DNA of 64,000 nt from Massospora cicadina (taxonomy: Eukaryota; Entomophthoromycota; Entomophthoromycetes; Entomophthorales; Entomophthoraceae), in the NCBI GenBank assembly GCA_022478985.1, contig JAKSZP010004225.1:1-64000 (forward strand), written 5' to 3'. Below the pieces are notes generated by a model. It was not told where the DNA came from, made no database searches, and was given only the letters and a program-made list of their open reading frames with translations. A program made the position numbers and the translations under genes. Positions 45,344 to 56,124 of the stretch are shown piece after piece; within the stretch, counting starts at the first letter, position 1; every line of letters starts with the position of its first letter.

Positions 45344-45902
45344 TGCTATAATTTCAGACAATATTGTTGGGATCCGCCAGACTGTTTGCACAGATCAAAC
45401 CAACTGAACAACAGACAGACGATGTGTGGATCGTTGGTCCTTCAGACACGCTTGAAAATCTACTAAAAATATGAGCAATCGCCCTGACGACTCTTTATTT
45501 ACTTTAATAAATACAGCGACTTTTCGCTGTTCCATTCTCTCTCTACTATTAACAACCTAACTTTCTCAATCGACCACCTTGCTTATATACAGTGACTTCA
45601 GATTATACCACTCTCATAGCTTGGACTATTCTATCAGCCAATTCTCCTTGGTTTTGGCTTGTTATTCTTTAGCTCTCTATGGCCTTAATTTGAGACAATC
45701 TAATTTGTAATCACAAATAGTGACATCAACTTATTGCCTTATTGCCTTATTTAATGGCAATCCAATAATAACCCATTTTATCCCAATATCGCCTCATCTC
45801 AAGGCACTCAATTAATCACAACTAATACCATGTTTGGCAGATTCTTTCCAATCCGCCCTAGCTGTTCCAGGCTTATTGTCGAGTCATATTAGAATTGTGA
45901 CA
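45344..45902 (-). repeat. Element F 3' LTR
   Basis: On the minus strand it starts TGTCACAATTCTAATATG. A TATA box on the minus strand is at 45592-45599. Next to it (45903-45915) the minus strand has AAGGAGGGGGTAA, the polypurine tract. Confidence 0.8.
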
Positions 45903-45959
45903 TTACCCCCTCCTTAACTGGACATTAAGGCTCCTATTGCTTAGATGGTCAGAGGAACC

Positions 45960-46960
45960 TCGCATGCACTCAGTTAATTATATGACTGCTTTTGCGGTCC
46001 TTGATGGTATAGGCATCAGCACCTGTTTTCTCAATTATTTAAAATGGCCCAATCCAAATACTGGCCAACTTGTGTTTCCACCCTAACCCATGTTGATCAT
46101 GGAAGACAACCATATCGCTCTCTTTGAACTGCACTAGCTCACTATGGCATACTCTATCAGCAGCCTGATTCTTAATCTTCTTGGCTAAGCTGAGGGATTA
46201 TGCATTGATTTGCAATTTCATCAAAGTGTTTGCAAGGTTAATCAATTACCAGTGGGGTTCCATTCCGCTAGTTTCTTCTACACACAAATATATTAGTTCT
46301 GGAAGAGCCAGGTGTCACCATATAGTAGTTGGAAGGGGCTCTTCCCATGGCAAAATGGTAACTAATATTATAGGCAAATACAGCAGTGGAAAGGAGAAGC
46401 TCCATTTGGAAGGTCAATAAATTACTAATTTCTGTAGTATGTTCATCAAGGTCTCATTCACCCGTTCAACCATTCCATTGGGTTCTGGGTGATAAGGAGT
46501 CATCAGAACCCTGCGGATACCCATAAACTTGTTCAGTTTGGGGAGGATGTGTGAGGTGAAGTTGGTTCCATATCAGTGAGAATGAACTGAGGGCAGCCAT
46601 GTCACTGAATAATACATTCCTTTATGAACTTGCCCACTGTGACTGCCCCCAAATCCTGTATTGCCCGCACTTCAACCCACCAGGTCAAGTGGTCGATAGC
46701 CATCAGAATGTACTTGCACCAGTTAGCTCCTGTTGGGGAAGTACAGATGACATCAAAGGAAGCCTTATTCCAAGCAAACTTTGGCTTCACTACCTGGTAT
46801 GAAGTCTTATGGCGGAATGGCTTCTTCATTTGGCAATGGTGGCAACAGGAAATGGTTTCAAGCACATCAAAGCTCATGCTTTCCCAATAGTACCAAGGGA
46901 GCAATAACTCCATTGTCCTGCGCACACCACCATGTTTGACTGCCTTATGGGAGCTCATAA
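45960..46960 (-). pseudogene. Element F integrase
   Basis: The frame 46958-46602 (118 codons) has HGGVRRT in the His region, CCHHCQMKKPF as the CxxC, and ASFDVICTSPTG, where the first catalytic Asp is kept. The second block ([15 protein letters not shown], about 46550-46590) and the Glu block ([15 protein letters not shown], about 46440-46490) are read in other frames. The C-terminal part extends to about 45960. The plus-strand frames at 46599-46890 are mirrors of this gene. Confidence 0.75.
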
Positions 46961-47299
46961 TAATTACCAGCTGTGCTGAGGGTCATGGAAGATTCACCAT
47001 AGAATTTCTGATTCACTTGTTCAGTTCCCCATTCCATTGGAAGGTACTCTTTCGCATTTCACTCAACGCTTTGATCACTTGGGGAAGTTCGCCATCATGA
47101 TTTCCGCTAAGCATCTTATTATACTTCACATCACTAAGATCCACCGTCATGACAACAGTCAGCAATCGAGATAAACAGTCAGCATTATGATGCTTTACTC
47201 CTAGGCGGTGAAGGATCTTAAAGTCATAAGGCTGCAGCTTAAGAGCCCATCAAGCCAAACGCCCTTCAGGCTCTTTGAGGTTTGCACCTACATAATGAA

Positions 47300-47749
47300 G
47301 CGTGATCTGTCACAGCTTTGAACTTTACCCCATGCAATTAAACTCAAAATTGCTTATACAAATAGATCACCACTAAGAACTCCTGCTCAGTCACAGTATA
47401 AATATGATCATGGTAGTTCAGACTTTGACTGCAGTATGCAACGGGATGCTCCTCTCCCTCATCATCTTTCTGAAAAAGTACCGCCCAAACAGCAGATAGG
47501 GACGCATCCATCTGAACAATAATCTCCCTATTGAAGTTTATTATAGCATAACACTGGCGCACTGATCAGCGCAATAAAAAGTGTATTGAAGGCGTATTGA
47601 TTACGTTCCATCCATTTAATCACAGCATCTATTTTTAACAACTCGAATAGAGGCCCCCCAATACAGCTAAAGTTAAAGATGAAGCGCTGGTAGTAACTGA
47701 CCACTCCCAAAAATACCTGTATGTCACATTTACTATTAGGTGTAGTCAT
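47300..47749 (-). pseudogene. Element F RT end and RNase H
   Basis: The frame 47749-47528 reads VFLGVVSYYQRFIFNFSCIGGPLFELLK, the RT connection. The frame 47562-47344 reads IIVQMDASLSAVWAVLFQKDDEGEEHPVAYCSQSL and TEQEFLVVIYLYKQF, the RNase H core with its first Asp and Glu. The two frames overlap by 35 bases out of register, so one indel separates them. Confidence 0.8.
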
Positions 47750-48560
47750 TTTGTGGATGGCCTCAACCTTGGCCAGCTGTGGTTTCAGCCCATTAGAGTC
47801 TACAACAATTCCTAGTATTCCAACTATTCTTTGAAGAAGTTACACTTTCAAGGCTTAATTTTGATGTTCACCTCAGCGAGCTGGAAAATTACTGCGTCTA
47901 GATAATCAAGGTGCTCCAAAAAGGTTTAAGTGAAGACATTAATATCATTGAGGAATACAAGGACACAAGACACTTCAGGTCTCTGAGAATAATGTTCATG
48001 GCTCATTGAAACTTAGCCAAGGCGTTACACAGCCCTTGAGGCATCTGAGTTGGTTGAAAAGAGCCTTTGAATGTTATTACAGCGCATTTTTCTGTTCCGC
48101 TGCAGGTAGCTCAATTTTCCAGAAACCTGATATCAAGTCCATCGCTGAGAAGTAATGGGCTACCCCTAACTGATCCAAAGCATTGTCAATCCATAATAAG
48201 GGGTATGAGTCCTTTTTTGTAATATTATCGAGCTTCTAATAGTCTATTACTATGTGGTTGGTGCCGTCCTTCTTTTTTACAATCAGAATGGGTGAAGCCC
48301 ACAGACTTTTGGGTGATTTGAGCATCCCTTGATCGATCAACTTGTTAATTTCCTCAGTGACATCATCTTCCACTGCCCTCAATTATCAGATTGGCTGAGA
48401 CCTTATGGGGGATGACCTCATGTGTCCAATTGATGGACCACACCCAAGCACACCTAAATTGTGATCATCAAAAGCAAAAATCTACTTTTACTGAAATAAA
48501 AATCTCTAGGTCCTTTTGTTCTTCTGATAGCCCTAATAAAAACTCTATGGTACCACCATC
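47750..48560 (-). pseudogene. Element F reverse transcriptase
   Basis: With stops, the minus strand shows ILIVKKKDGTNHIVIDY (about 48245-48295), KKDSYPLLW, LDQLGVAHYFSAMDLISGF, MPQGLCNALAKFQ and CVLVFLNDINVFT (about 47935-47975). The catalytic box reads FLND, so the first aspartate is Asn and the tyrosine Phe. The order and spacing are those of Ty3 RT. Confidence 0.7.
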
Positions 48561-48619
48561 ATTATGCTGGCTAGTGCCTTGACTGATAGACTAATTTTGC
48601 CTAGCAAATGAAATCTTGA

Positions 48620-48895
48620 ACCTGAAGAACCTCTTCTACTGGAGCCAAGTGTAAATACGCTACAATTTGGTGTCAGCGGATTTTTATTGGTTCATTGTAT
48701 AGATTTTTTAACAAAACCTGAATCTCCTCATGGCCTGGAAGTATAATCCCTGGAGCCACATGAGGCTCAAGCCATGTTTGATGATAGAGCCCAATGACTT
48801 CCCCATATAGCCTGGCAGGCACTTCCACCTTTTACTTGGTGTTCACTAAAACTTGGTGTCCAGAAGGAATAGTTATGGGCCCTGCAGCTTGGAGA
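48620..48895 (-). pseudogene. Element F dUTPase-like connector
   Basis: This is the clearest copy. On the minus strand it reads GPITIPSGHQVLVNTK, a stop, KVEVPARLYGEVIGLY, LEPHVAPGIILPGHEEIQVL, NEPIKIR, a stop, HQIVAYLHLAPVEEV, in one frame. The strand pattern and the P-x-x-x-YG, PGI-x-x-PGH-x-x-I-x-V and IA-L-x-x-P-V marks resemble the dUTPase beta barrel and are shared with A, C and E. The catalytic Asp and the PRS motif are not present. Confidence 0.5.
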
Positions 48896-48899
48896 GGTA

Positions 48900-49400
48900 T
48901 CCCTTGATATTCATATATCTGCTGGGGAAGGGATTGAGTCTTGTTTTTAGTCGATGGTAGTGAACTGGCATCACGTCGTCAATATATGCAAGGCTGATGT
49001 GGCTCATGTGTACCAGATCCTTTGGCACTTCACTAGAGGTGAAGTAAATTGGGATCCGCTGTCCCAAAATGGTAAGGATCTCCTCCAACATATCAATGAC
49101 AGCCCTGAAATGTCGCAGGAAAGTGGTTCTAATTAGCAGGTTGTAATTTTCGTTTGGTAGCACAATTGCCAGAGCTACAATGGCGTTGGACCCAAAACGG
49201 AAAAAGTAGTGCACTGTACGCTCCCTCGAAGGATGGTGTTTTCTGCTCCAGCAGTCCCATACACCATTTGATGGTCCACATCAGGCTTTAACGTCAATTT
49301 CTCCATCAACTTAGTGGAAAATATGTTGACTGGAGCACCAATATCTATTATAGCGCAAAATCTATCTTTTACTACAAAAATATCACAGTAAGTATACTTG
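48900..49400 (-). pseudogene. Element F retropepsin
   Basis: The active-site loop at about 49275-49345 reads FCAIIDIGAPVNIFSTKLMEKL, with the catalytic Asp kept and DSGA changed to DIGA. The second half is the frame 49214-48873, which has NYNLLIRTTFLRHF at the ILG position. Of the proteases in the window this one is closest to intact, but the two parts lie in different frames. Confidence 0.7.
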
Positions 49401-49839
49401 GAAAAATAAGAATATTGACTGTTTAATACCTGGACTTTTAACTGGATTTCTATTTTTAAGAAAACTCATTATTCTTTCACCAACTTTGGCATATTCTTTG
49501 ACAATGACATATACCGGAAGGGCAACGTTTACTCCTTTCAGAGTTGGTAAATTTACAACAGAATCCCGCTTGTCCAAGGAAGCTTGATCAAGCATTTGGC
49601 ATGCATACGGTTTTGGTTGCTCCAAAGATCCTTCATCCACCATGGCCTTGTCTTGTGATAGTGTTACTACATTCAATCCTCCAACTGGCTGCTGGTATAA
49701 ACTTCCATCATTGTACTTAGGGACTTCCGTGGGATATACTACTATTGATTCAGGGACATTTTGTGTTGGGATCGCAGAGGTAGAGAGTCCTGTCTCTACT
49801 AAGCTCCATCTTTTCCCTGGTAGTATTGATCTTGGTGTA

Positions 49840-51240
49840 CTTAGTGCACACAGCAGTTATGGTATAATTTTTCCAAGCGGCCAGGGCGGCCGCATTCATA
49901 GCATCTAACCCCATAAGAGCCACGTCATTAATTCTCATAAGAGGGTCCAGGCTGGAAAGTTTGAAGATGTTCAGCATAACCAGGGCAGGTCATAAAATGA
50001 TTGCTGACATCTGGTGTAACTAGGTCCTAGTCGGTTGTTAGGTTGCTTATGATTTTTGTATTCAGTCCAATGGCGATAATCAAACTGTTGAGAATAATTT
50101 GGCTGAGGATGAGGCGCAGAATTATAGTAATGCTGAGGGTTTCTAGGTGGAACATGAGTCAAATGAGTATATTCTCCTGAATAAGAGGGTACAGCAGAGG
50201 CGGTAGTCTTCCATTCCATATTTGGCAGTGGAAAGTTAGGGGATATGCAATGCAAAAGCTGTATAATTTTGAGCAGGGGAACGTTATCATCCAGATTTTG
50301 CGAAATAAAATTGTGAAGCTCTTGGTATAGCTTTATAGCTGAAATCATAGAAATACACATGTCAGCTTCCGCTAAGTATCCTGCCCCAATTAGCACATGA
50401 GCTTCCATTGTAAATTGATCAGCAAACCCCATAAGAGTCTCATTATGGTGGAATCCAATCGCTAAGAATTCTGGTTTCTGCTACAACATCTTTGAGGTGC
50501 CCCCAAACAGGCGAAACATGGTATACTTATACACCCCTATAAGTGACAGAGCTGCTTGGGAGGTAACAGGTGACTTGATCGGCACTCCTAAACATCCAAG
50601 GCAGATATCATCAGTTTGGTCTTCCATCGATTTGATGCGCCTTCCACTGCAAATTCAAACTATTATAAAAAGCCATGGATATTCCCATTTAAATCATATA
50701 CAGGTCTTTTCTCAAAAATGGCCTCCTTGTACCGTTTACATCTTTTTGGGGCATACTGGGGAATGGTTCAAGATCCAAAAGAAGTTTCTTAATGAGAAGA
50801 TGGTCCAGCGGAAGTTGGGATTTATTTTGTGGTAGCGTGGCCTTCTGCCGTGGGCAGTACTGCCATCACTTGGGGGAATTGGCGCTCCAACTCAATTTCA
50901 TATCCAGAGCTACCATCCTGGGTGTAGTAGCTATGACTAGCGTCATATTCCTCCTCATATGGTGCCCCCTTGTCATCCATCCTCTTCCCAGTGAGAAGAC
51001 CGGGAGGTACTAGTCAATTTATTTCTCCACATACTGAAGCCATTCATGGTAACATCCAAATGATATGCGAGTTCCTTGTTTTGTTGTCCCAGAATTTGCA
51101 TTTGGCTAAATGTGCTGTCAAGCTGGTGCATGACGGCATTTTGTTCTTTTTGAAGTTCATCCTATTTTTTGAGCACTTCAACTAAGGTGAGTTTGAGTTC
51201 CTCATACTCAGACGGTGCAGTGTTTCATGAAGATTCCCCA
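49840..51240 (-). pseudogene. Element F gag
   Basis: The best frame is 50432-49971 (153 codons): MGFADQFTMEAHVLIGAGYL matches the capsid block of E and G, followed by a Pro/Tyr/Gln-rich tail. In another frame at about 49877-49917 lies RCYECGRPGRLEKL, a zinc knuckle that keeps the first two Cys but has lost the His and the last Cys. The start near 51240 is not clear. The plus-strand frames at 50497-51185 are mirrors. Confidence 0.65.
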
Positions 51241-51308
51241 GCAACGCAGGATTTTTGAGACACATCCAACAATTAGAGATTCTGAGTATTTAGTGTTTGA
51301 TCAAAAAG

Positions 51309-51327
51309 CCTCATGTAGTGAGCACCA
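51309..51327 (-). promoter_or_regulatory. Primer-binding site of element F
   Basis: On the minus strand TGGTGCTCACTACATGAGG, directly inside the 5' LTR. Confidence 0.8.
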
Positions 51328-51328
51328 C

Positions 51329-51879
51329 CGTTATGATTTTGGAGGGTATTGTTAGGACCTGCTGTACTGTTTGCAAAGGTCACACTCACTGAACAACAGA
51401 TCAACAGTGTGAAAATTGTCAGTACTTCTTACTCGCTTGAAAATATACTAAAAAAGGAGCAACCGCCCTGATGACTCTTTATTTACTTATATAAATACAG
51501 TGACCTTTCACTGTTCCATTCTCTCTACTATAACAACCTAACTTTATCACTCGCCCATCTCGCTTATATACAGCGGCTTTGACAATACCACTCTCATAGC
51601 TTGGGCTATCCTTTTCCACCAATTCTCCTTGGTTTCAGCTTGTTATTCTTTAGCTCCCTATCTCCCTAATTTAATATCTAATTCTTATTTGTCTTGTCAA
51701 CAACGCCTTATTGCCTTATCACCTTATTTAAAGGTGATCCAACAATAACCCATTATACTCGAATATCGCCTCATCTTGAAACATACTTGTAATCATAACT
51801 GATATCATGTTTGGCAGATTCTTTCCAATCCGCCCTAGTAGTTCCAGGCTTATTGTCCAGTCATATCGGAATTGTGACA
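51329..51879 (-). repeat. Element F 5' LTR
   Basis: It pairs with 45344-45902. Its left edge is set by the alignment cgttatgatttt to tgctataatttc and by the primer site. A TATA box on the minus strand is at 51563-51570. It is followed by the target duplication gccca (51880-51884). Confidence 0.85.
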
Positions 51880-51884
51880 GCCCA

Positions 51885-52949
51885 TGTGTTAATTTGACCA
51901 GGGGCTCTATCCAAATCTGATGTGGGCATTGCAATGACCTCCGCACTGAAGCCATACCACAAATTTTAAAAAGTCTTGAATCCAATTTTTGAGGACGACC
52001 TACTCCTCCCAAGATTGTTCAAATTTGTGCCATCTATCCACTGCCTTTACTCCACCCTATACATATTAGAAACATACCTCAGCCATCACTGGACCTTATT
52101 ATTTTGAGGGGATCCTCCCACCCTGTTCAGATTCTGCCTAGTAACCCCTGGCCTTATTATAATTATGCACCTCACCCTCATCTGAGTTACCTTAGCATTT
52201 TAACTTCTGGTCTAAAATTGCTTATGACAATCACCAGCAGCCCTAACTTTTAACCTGGGACTGTTTACACAGGCCATCAGCATTCAACCTATTGTCATGG
52301 GCCTGGTAATGCCAATCTCCAACAGTCAAATTATTAGCCTGGGACATCTTAAAATAACCAATAACGTGGTACCTACTGGGTTACATTGTTTTGATTGCGG
52401 TCACCCTGGCCATCTTGCCTGGAGTTTCCCCAACCGTCAAGTTCACTACATACAGAAGGATCAGTACTATCAGGGAAAAAAGGAGCGGATTAAAGATGGG
52501 ACTTTCAACCTTAGCTACCCCGACCCCAAACATCCCACCTGAACCTATCAAAGTATATTCAGCAGAAGTCCCTCAGTATGATGATGAGCTTTTATATCAG
52601 CAGCTGGTTGGAGGGGTAAATGTACTGATATGAGTGCAAGCCAAGGCCGCGGTGGAAGAATGACCTCAGGAGCAACTGAAGACATACGCCTGTCAAATTT
52701 TTGAACAAGTTTCACCAGATGAGCCGGACCCATCCTCAAGTGCGCCTTCCATGGAAGGAGGAAACGTCGCCCTCCCAGTAGAAGCTATTGTTAAAGAGTT
52801 TCTAAATTTGGTAAGGGGATTATGAGCTCTATTGGGAAAATAGATTCTTTAAAAGTCCAATTATTAAACAGTCTATTTCTTCTTATTATGAGTGTACATA
52901 CTGTAACATTTTTATAGAAAAGTTGAGTTTCATTATATTGGGTTTGGCG
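51885..52949 (+). pseudogene. Element E gag end with zinc knuckle and protease start
   Basis: The gag of E resumes with SKSDVGIAMTSALKPYHKF (about 51905-51965), matching EADMCISMISAIKLYQEL in F. At about 52384-52425 the frame reads LHCFDCGHPGHLAWSF, a CCHC knuckle whose last Cys is replaced by Phe. A Tyr/Gln-rich tail follows (to 52542). From 52740 the protease lead-in (LKVQLLNSLF) begins. The last bases before element G read FHYIGFGDT, the active-site loop, with the catalytic Asp changed to Gly. Confidence 0.65.
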
Positions 52950-52954
52950 ATACA
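52950..52954 (+). repeat. Target duplication of element G, left
   Basis: ataca, repeated exactly at 56961-56965. Confidence 0.85.
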
Positions 52955-53790
52955 TGTGGGATCTGATAATGGAGGCCACAAGTAATTTCTCAGAGTGAGA
53001 AACTTAATTTTTAATAAAAGTATAAAATATTAACTTTTTATAATACTATGTTTTTTATTATAATCAGTACGGCAAAACCAAGAAAGGCCCTTTGTCAATA
53101 CTAGCTTTTCCTATTTAAACTAGTTCAATATTTAAGACCATCAATATTCGAGGTAAAAGAATGCAAAGCTCAGTTGTCTAAATTAGGGAATATAGGTTTT
53201 TGCCCTATCAGATCAAAGATGAAAATCTTTTGAGGCAAAACTGACCTGTGCGGTAATGATTGGGTGAATTTTTACCAATCACCAGCAAGTAAAATCTTTG
53301 CACCTTGGCGGTGGTCAGACTAAACTGGTAATGTTTGGGTAACTTGGCAATGGATGGACTCAGATGGTGATGATTAGCTAATTGTTACCCTATCATCCTT
53401 GAGTAAAATTTTTTGCACCTCGGTGGTGGTTAGACTTGGATGATAATGATTGGTTAACTTGCACCCAATCATTAATGGGTAACATCCTCTTGCCTTGTGG
53501 AGGTTCCGATCCATGCGACATTATGCTCCTCAGATTTGACTGAGGAGTTGGAATAATCCTATAGTTAGTATTTACTTTTTAAGCTGATTCTTATGGTAAA
53601 TCATATTATTCCAGTTATTAGATTCCACTGAGAATCCACTAAGGTCTTTTCGCTGTGGGTACTCCTATCATTAGTATCCACAATATTATCTATAAATTGG
53701 GCAGATGATGACCCAATCATATTAGCAGATTTGGGAGCCCTAATACTTCCAACATTCTTTTTCTGGAGTTGAGAAAGAGAATGTCTGACA
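52955..53790 (-). repeat. Element G 3' LTR with internal tandem repeat
   Basis: The minus strand starts TGTCAGACATTCTC and the plus-strand copy starts TGTGGGATCT. About 53280-53480 holds two imperfect copies of a unit of about 120 bp, marked by agtaaaatctttgcacctt at 53288 and agtaaaattttttgcacct at 53403. The same pair occurs in the partner LTR (about 56457 and 56573). The minus strand at 53791-53801 has a polypurine-like TTGAGGGGCAA. Confidence 0.85.
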
Positions 53791-54051
53791 TTGCCCCTCA
53801 AGAATGTTGGAACAGGTGTAGGGTTGAAGGTTGTGGCCATGTACCCGGATTATGATAATTTCTGTAGCCAAGGACTTTATGGAATACTCATCTCCTCTCT
53901 TATGTATGATAATATATGGCCCATCCCTGTTTGATCTAAGTTTGCCACTTTGGGGAGTGGTGCAATTGCGGTGATATAAAACCCTATCCAATACTTGGTA
54001 GGAAGGTAGAGGAGCTTGGAGCTCTTTGGCAGCTTGGCCTTTGTTAGTCAC
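53740..54051 (-). pseudogene. Element G integrase C-terminal module
   Basis: The frame of 104 codons starts mid-protein and reads SYQVLDRVLYHR, SNRDGPYIIIHKRGDEYSIKSL and VHGHNLQPYT. The DGPY, a turn, and the final VHG-x-x-L-x-PY fit the GPY/F-type tail of Ty3 integrases. It runs into the 3' LTR at 53790. The catalytic core is absent. Confidence 0.65.
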
Positions 54052-54193
54052 TGTTTTTGTTTGACTAGACTTTCCAGCATATAATTTTTCCTCCTCAGTG
54101 CGCGGAGGTTTAGACCAAAGTTCATGAGGGGTAGCATTTTTGGAAGATCGATTCTCTTGAGTCTTGGGATGGGCATTGGCTGACTCCGCAGGC

Positions 54194-55266
54194 TTAATGG
54201 TATACTTTTTTTCTAGGCTGTACTTTGTGAGCCATAACTTTTTCTGGCTTATTCACCACCTCATCTGCCGCGGAAATTGGAATATCATTACTAGCCTTTA
54301 CTGAATCGTGCAATTTCTTAGTGTTACGCCCAGAAGTGATGTGATGTAAAGGCACAGCGGGAGAGGGGTGTTCAACTAGGCAGGTGTCATCATTCTTGAT
54401 GGGCTCTTCGTTAGTTAAGACTAATGGACCTTTGTAGTTCATTAAGGATAGGGACCCTTGTTTCATGTTGATGATGCCTTCATACTTAATCATAAACTGA
54501 GTACCTATAAGCATCTCATAGTCATTATTATCCAAAGCCACTGAGGGGGCTGTTAGAATAAGCTTCCCAATATGAATGGGAAGTGACGAGTAAGCGCCAA
54601 GCGCGCAGGTGTTGTTAGGTCCAGCAGTTCCAAAGTCTTGGTTGTACTCCAAGTCAGGTGCGTAAGTTGGATCTTTTTCATTGACTTGGAGAAGATTACA
54701 TTCACCGGAGAGTCAGTATCTAGGATAGCGATCACCCAAACCTTTTGGATAACCACTTTGACCTTCGTAAGTATCCCCTCAGAAGTGGGTGATAACGCTA
54801 AGACCTTCCTAAGTTGAAAATGGGAGGTTAATTGGCACGCGGTCTTGGGGTAATTTTCCTGGATGGATTGCATGGTATGGCTACACTGGATAGGGCGAAT
54901 AATGCGAGACAACACCTCATTGGCATCGCTGGCAGTATCAATATCAATTGGTTCCCCTAGGACTTGATGGAGGTAAGTGTCCTCAGGTATGGTGGCCTCA
55001 TCTACTCCTCCAGCATTCAGGCGATCAGGGACCTCCACTTCCGAGAGAGCTCCCAGTAAGTAGTACCTGACATTGTCATAACCCCTCTCAGAGTCGGCCT
55101 CAGGGGTATTTTCAACCATGGGCAAGGTTGTGATTGAAGTGGGGGAGACAGCCATGAGAGGTGGGGTAATCAGCTTTTCTTTAACCGGCATTTTTACAAC
55201 CCCAGTAGTTCTGGAGGTTATACCCTTAAGGTGCACACCTTCCGACTGATCTGGAGGAGAAACCAC
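54194..55266 (-). pseudogene. Element G protease region (two frames)
   Basis: The frame 55266-54553 (237 codons) has an acidic, low-complexity first half, then VWVIAILDTDSPVNVIFSKSMKKI, the retropepsin loop with DTDS in place of DSGA. The second half lies in frame 54652-54194, with LPIHIGKLILTAPSVALDNN and DYEMLIGTQF, the ILG region. The two overlap by 100 bases out of register, so one indel splits the protease. The last part of frame 54652-54194 (SAADEVVNKPEKVMAHKVQ) has no known domain and marks the deletion border. Confidence 0.65.
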
Positions 55267-56068
55267 AGTAGAGATCTCCGCTTTGTGTGAATGAGGGAGG
55301 TCTGTTTTTAAGTTGCACTGAAACTGCAGGATTTGTGGGGTTTTGCTTTTTAGGGACCATTATCTGAAGGAGCTCCTTCTTGTCTTCAATAGCTAAGGCC
55401 CAAGGCTTAGGCTTTGAATCTTCGATGGTTAAAACACCTGGGCAAGATACTGCTCCACGTGGAACTTCAGGCTCATGGAAACTGACGTCATCTATTAACA
55501 CTTCCTTTATGTTTTGGACGGTCTGGAAATAGCGTTTGACAGAAGTGATGTGCATGGCGAGCGATGGGTAAGTAGCCACTTCAGTCAAAACGGCGGCTAT
55601 AGCATCATCCAGAGTCAACATCTTTGAGGTTAGCAACGTCTGGGCTTCCATATAGAATTGTTCCGCAAAGGAGGACACTAACTCTCCCTTTTGGATACTC
55701 ATGCGCAAGAAAGCCTGTTTTGCCTGATGTAAGCTCTGCTGGGATCCAAATTCAGCCAAGAGGGCCTTCTTGACCTCTGGCCAGGTGTGCTGAGGATCCA
55801 GATGAGGGACGATCAACCCTCGAGCTTGGCGTCTTAAACAGGGAAGGATGTACTGAACTTTCTGTTTTTCAGTAGCGCCATCCATCACAGCTTCATAAAC
55901 ATACAAGAAGGAGGCAAGACTCCCTTCACCTGGAGTGTATCTGCCCTTCAGTGGTAATTTGAACGTCCGCTGTTCTAATTTTTTGAGACGAGAGAAAGAT
56001 CTGGCCAGTTGCTTCTCAAGAGCAACTAATTGCAAGTCAGGAGAGCTGTTCACGTTGACAGTCTCCAT
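55226..56068 (-). CDS. Element G Gag protein
   Basis: An open frame of about 280 codons, counted from METVNVNSSPDLQLVALEKQ at 56068, 36 bases after the primer site. The longer start at 56149 would begin inside the LTR and read through the primer site, so I reject it. The first part has a heptad-like region (LEKQLARSFSRLKKLEQR). A capsid-like part follows with YTPGEGSLASFLYVYEAVMD, WPEVKKALLAEFGSQQ and FAEQFYMEAQTLL. No zinc knuckle is seen. It is the longest intact gag in the window. Its end overlaps the protease frame by 41 bases, shifted by +1. Confidence 0.75.
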   Translation of the reverse strand: METVNVNSSPDLQLVALEKQLARSFSRLKKLEQRTFKLPLKGRYTPGEGSLASFLYVYEAVMDGATEKQKVQYILPCLRRQARGLIVPHLDPQHTWPEVKKALLAEFGSQQSLHQAKQAFLRMSIQKGELVSSFAEQFYMEAQTLLTSKMLTLDDAIAAVLTEVATYPSLAMHITSVKRYFQTVQNIKEVLIDDVSFHEPEVPRGAVSCPGVLTIEDSKPKPWALAIEDKKELLQIMVPKKQNPTNPAVSVQLKNRPPSFTQSGDLYCGFSSRSVGRCAP

Positions 56069-56103
56069 GTTGTTAATACTTATCAAAGTATTCAGGGGCT
56101 TGG

Positions 56104-56122
56104 CCCCTGTAGTGAGCACCAA
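56104..56122 (-). promoter_or_regulatory. Primer-binding site of element G
   Basis: On the minus strand TTGGTGCTCACTACAGGGG, two bases inside the 5' LTR. Confidence 0.8.
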
Positions 56123-56124
56123 TT

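Larger units (their letters stand above)
45344..51879 (-). mobile_element. Element F: Ty3/gypsy element nested in E gag, minus strand
   Basis: LTRs at 45344-45902 and 51329-51879 flank a minus-strand internal region with gag, protease, connector, RT, RNase H and integrase. A perfect 5-bp target duplication (gccca) surrounds it, and the gag of E reads on across the site. The F and E LTRs share stretches such as gacaataagcc and the hairpin-like gcaat/attgcc elements, so the two are related lineages. Frames are broken, but less so than in E. Confidence 0.9.

Noticed and set aside
46599..46890. Plus-strand genes over element F
   Set aside because: These frames mirror the integrase of F, whose CxxC and Asp motifs are on the minus strand.
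50497..51185. Plus-strand genes in the F leader and gag region
   Set aside because: They are opposite to the gag of F and without motifs.
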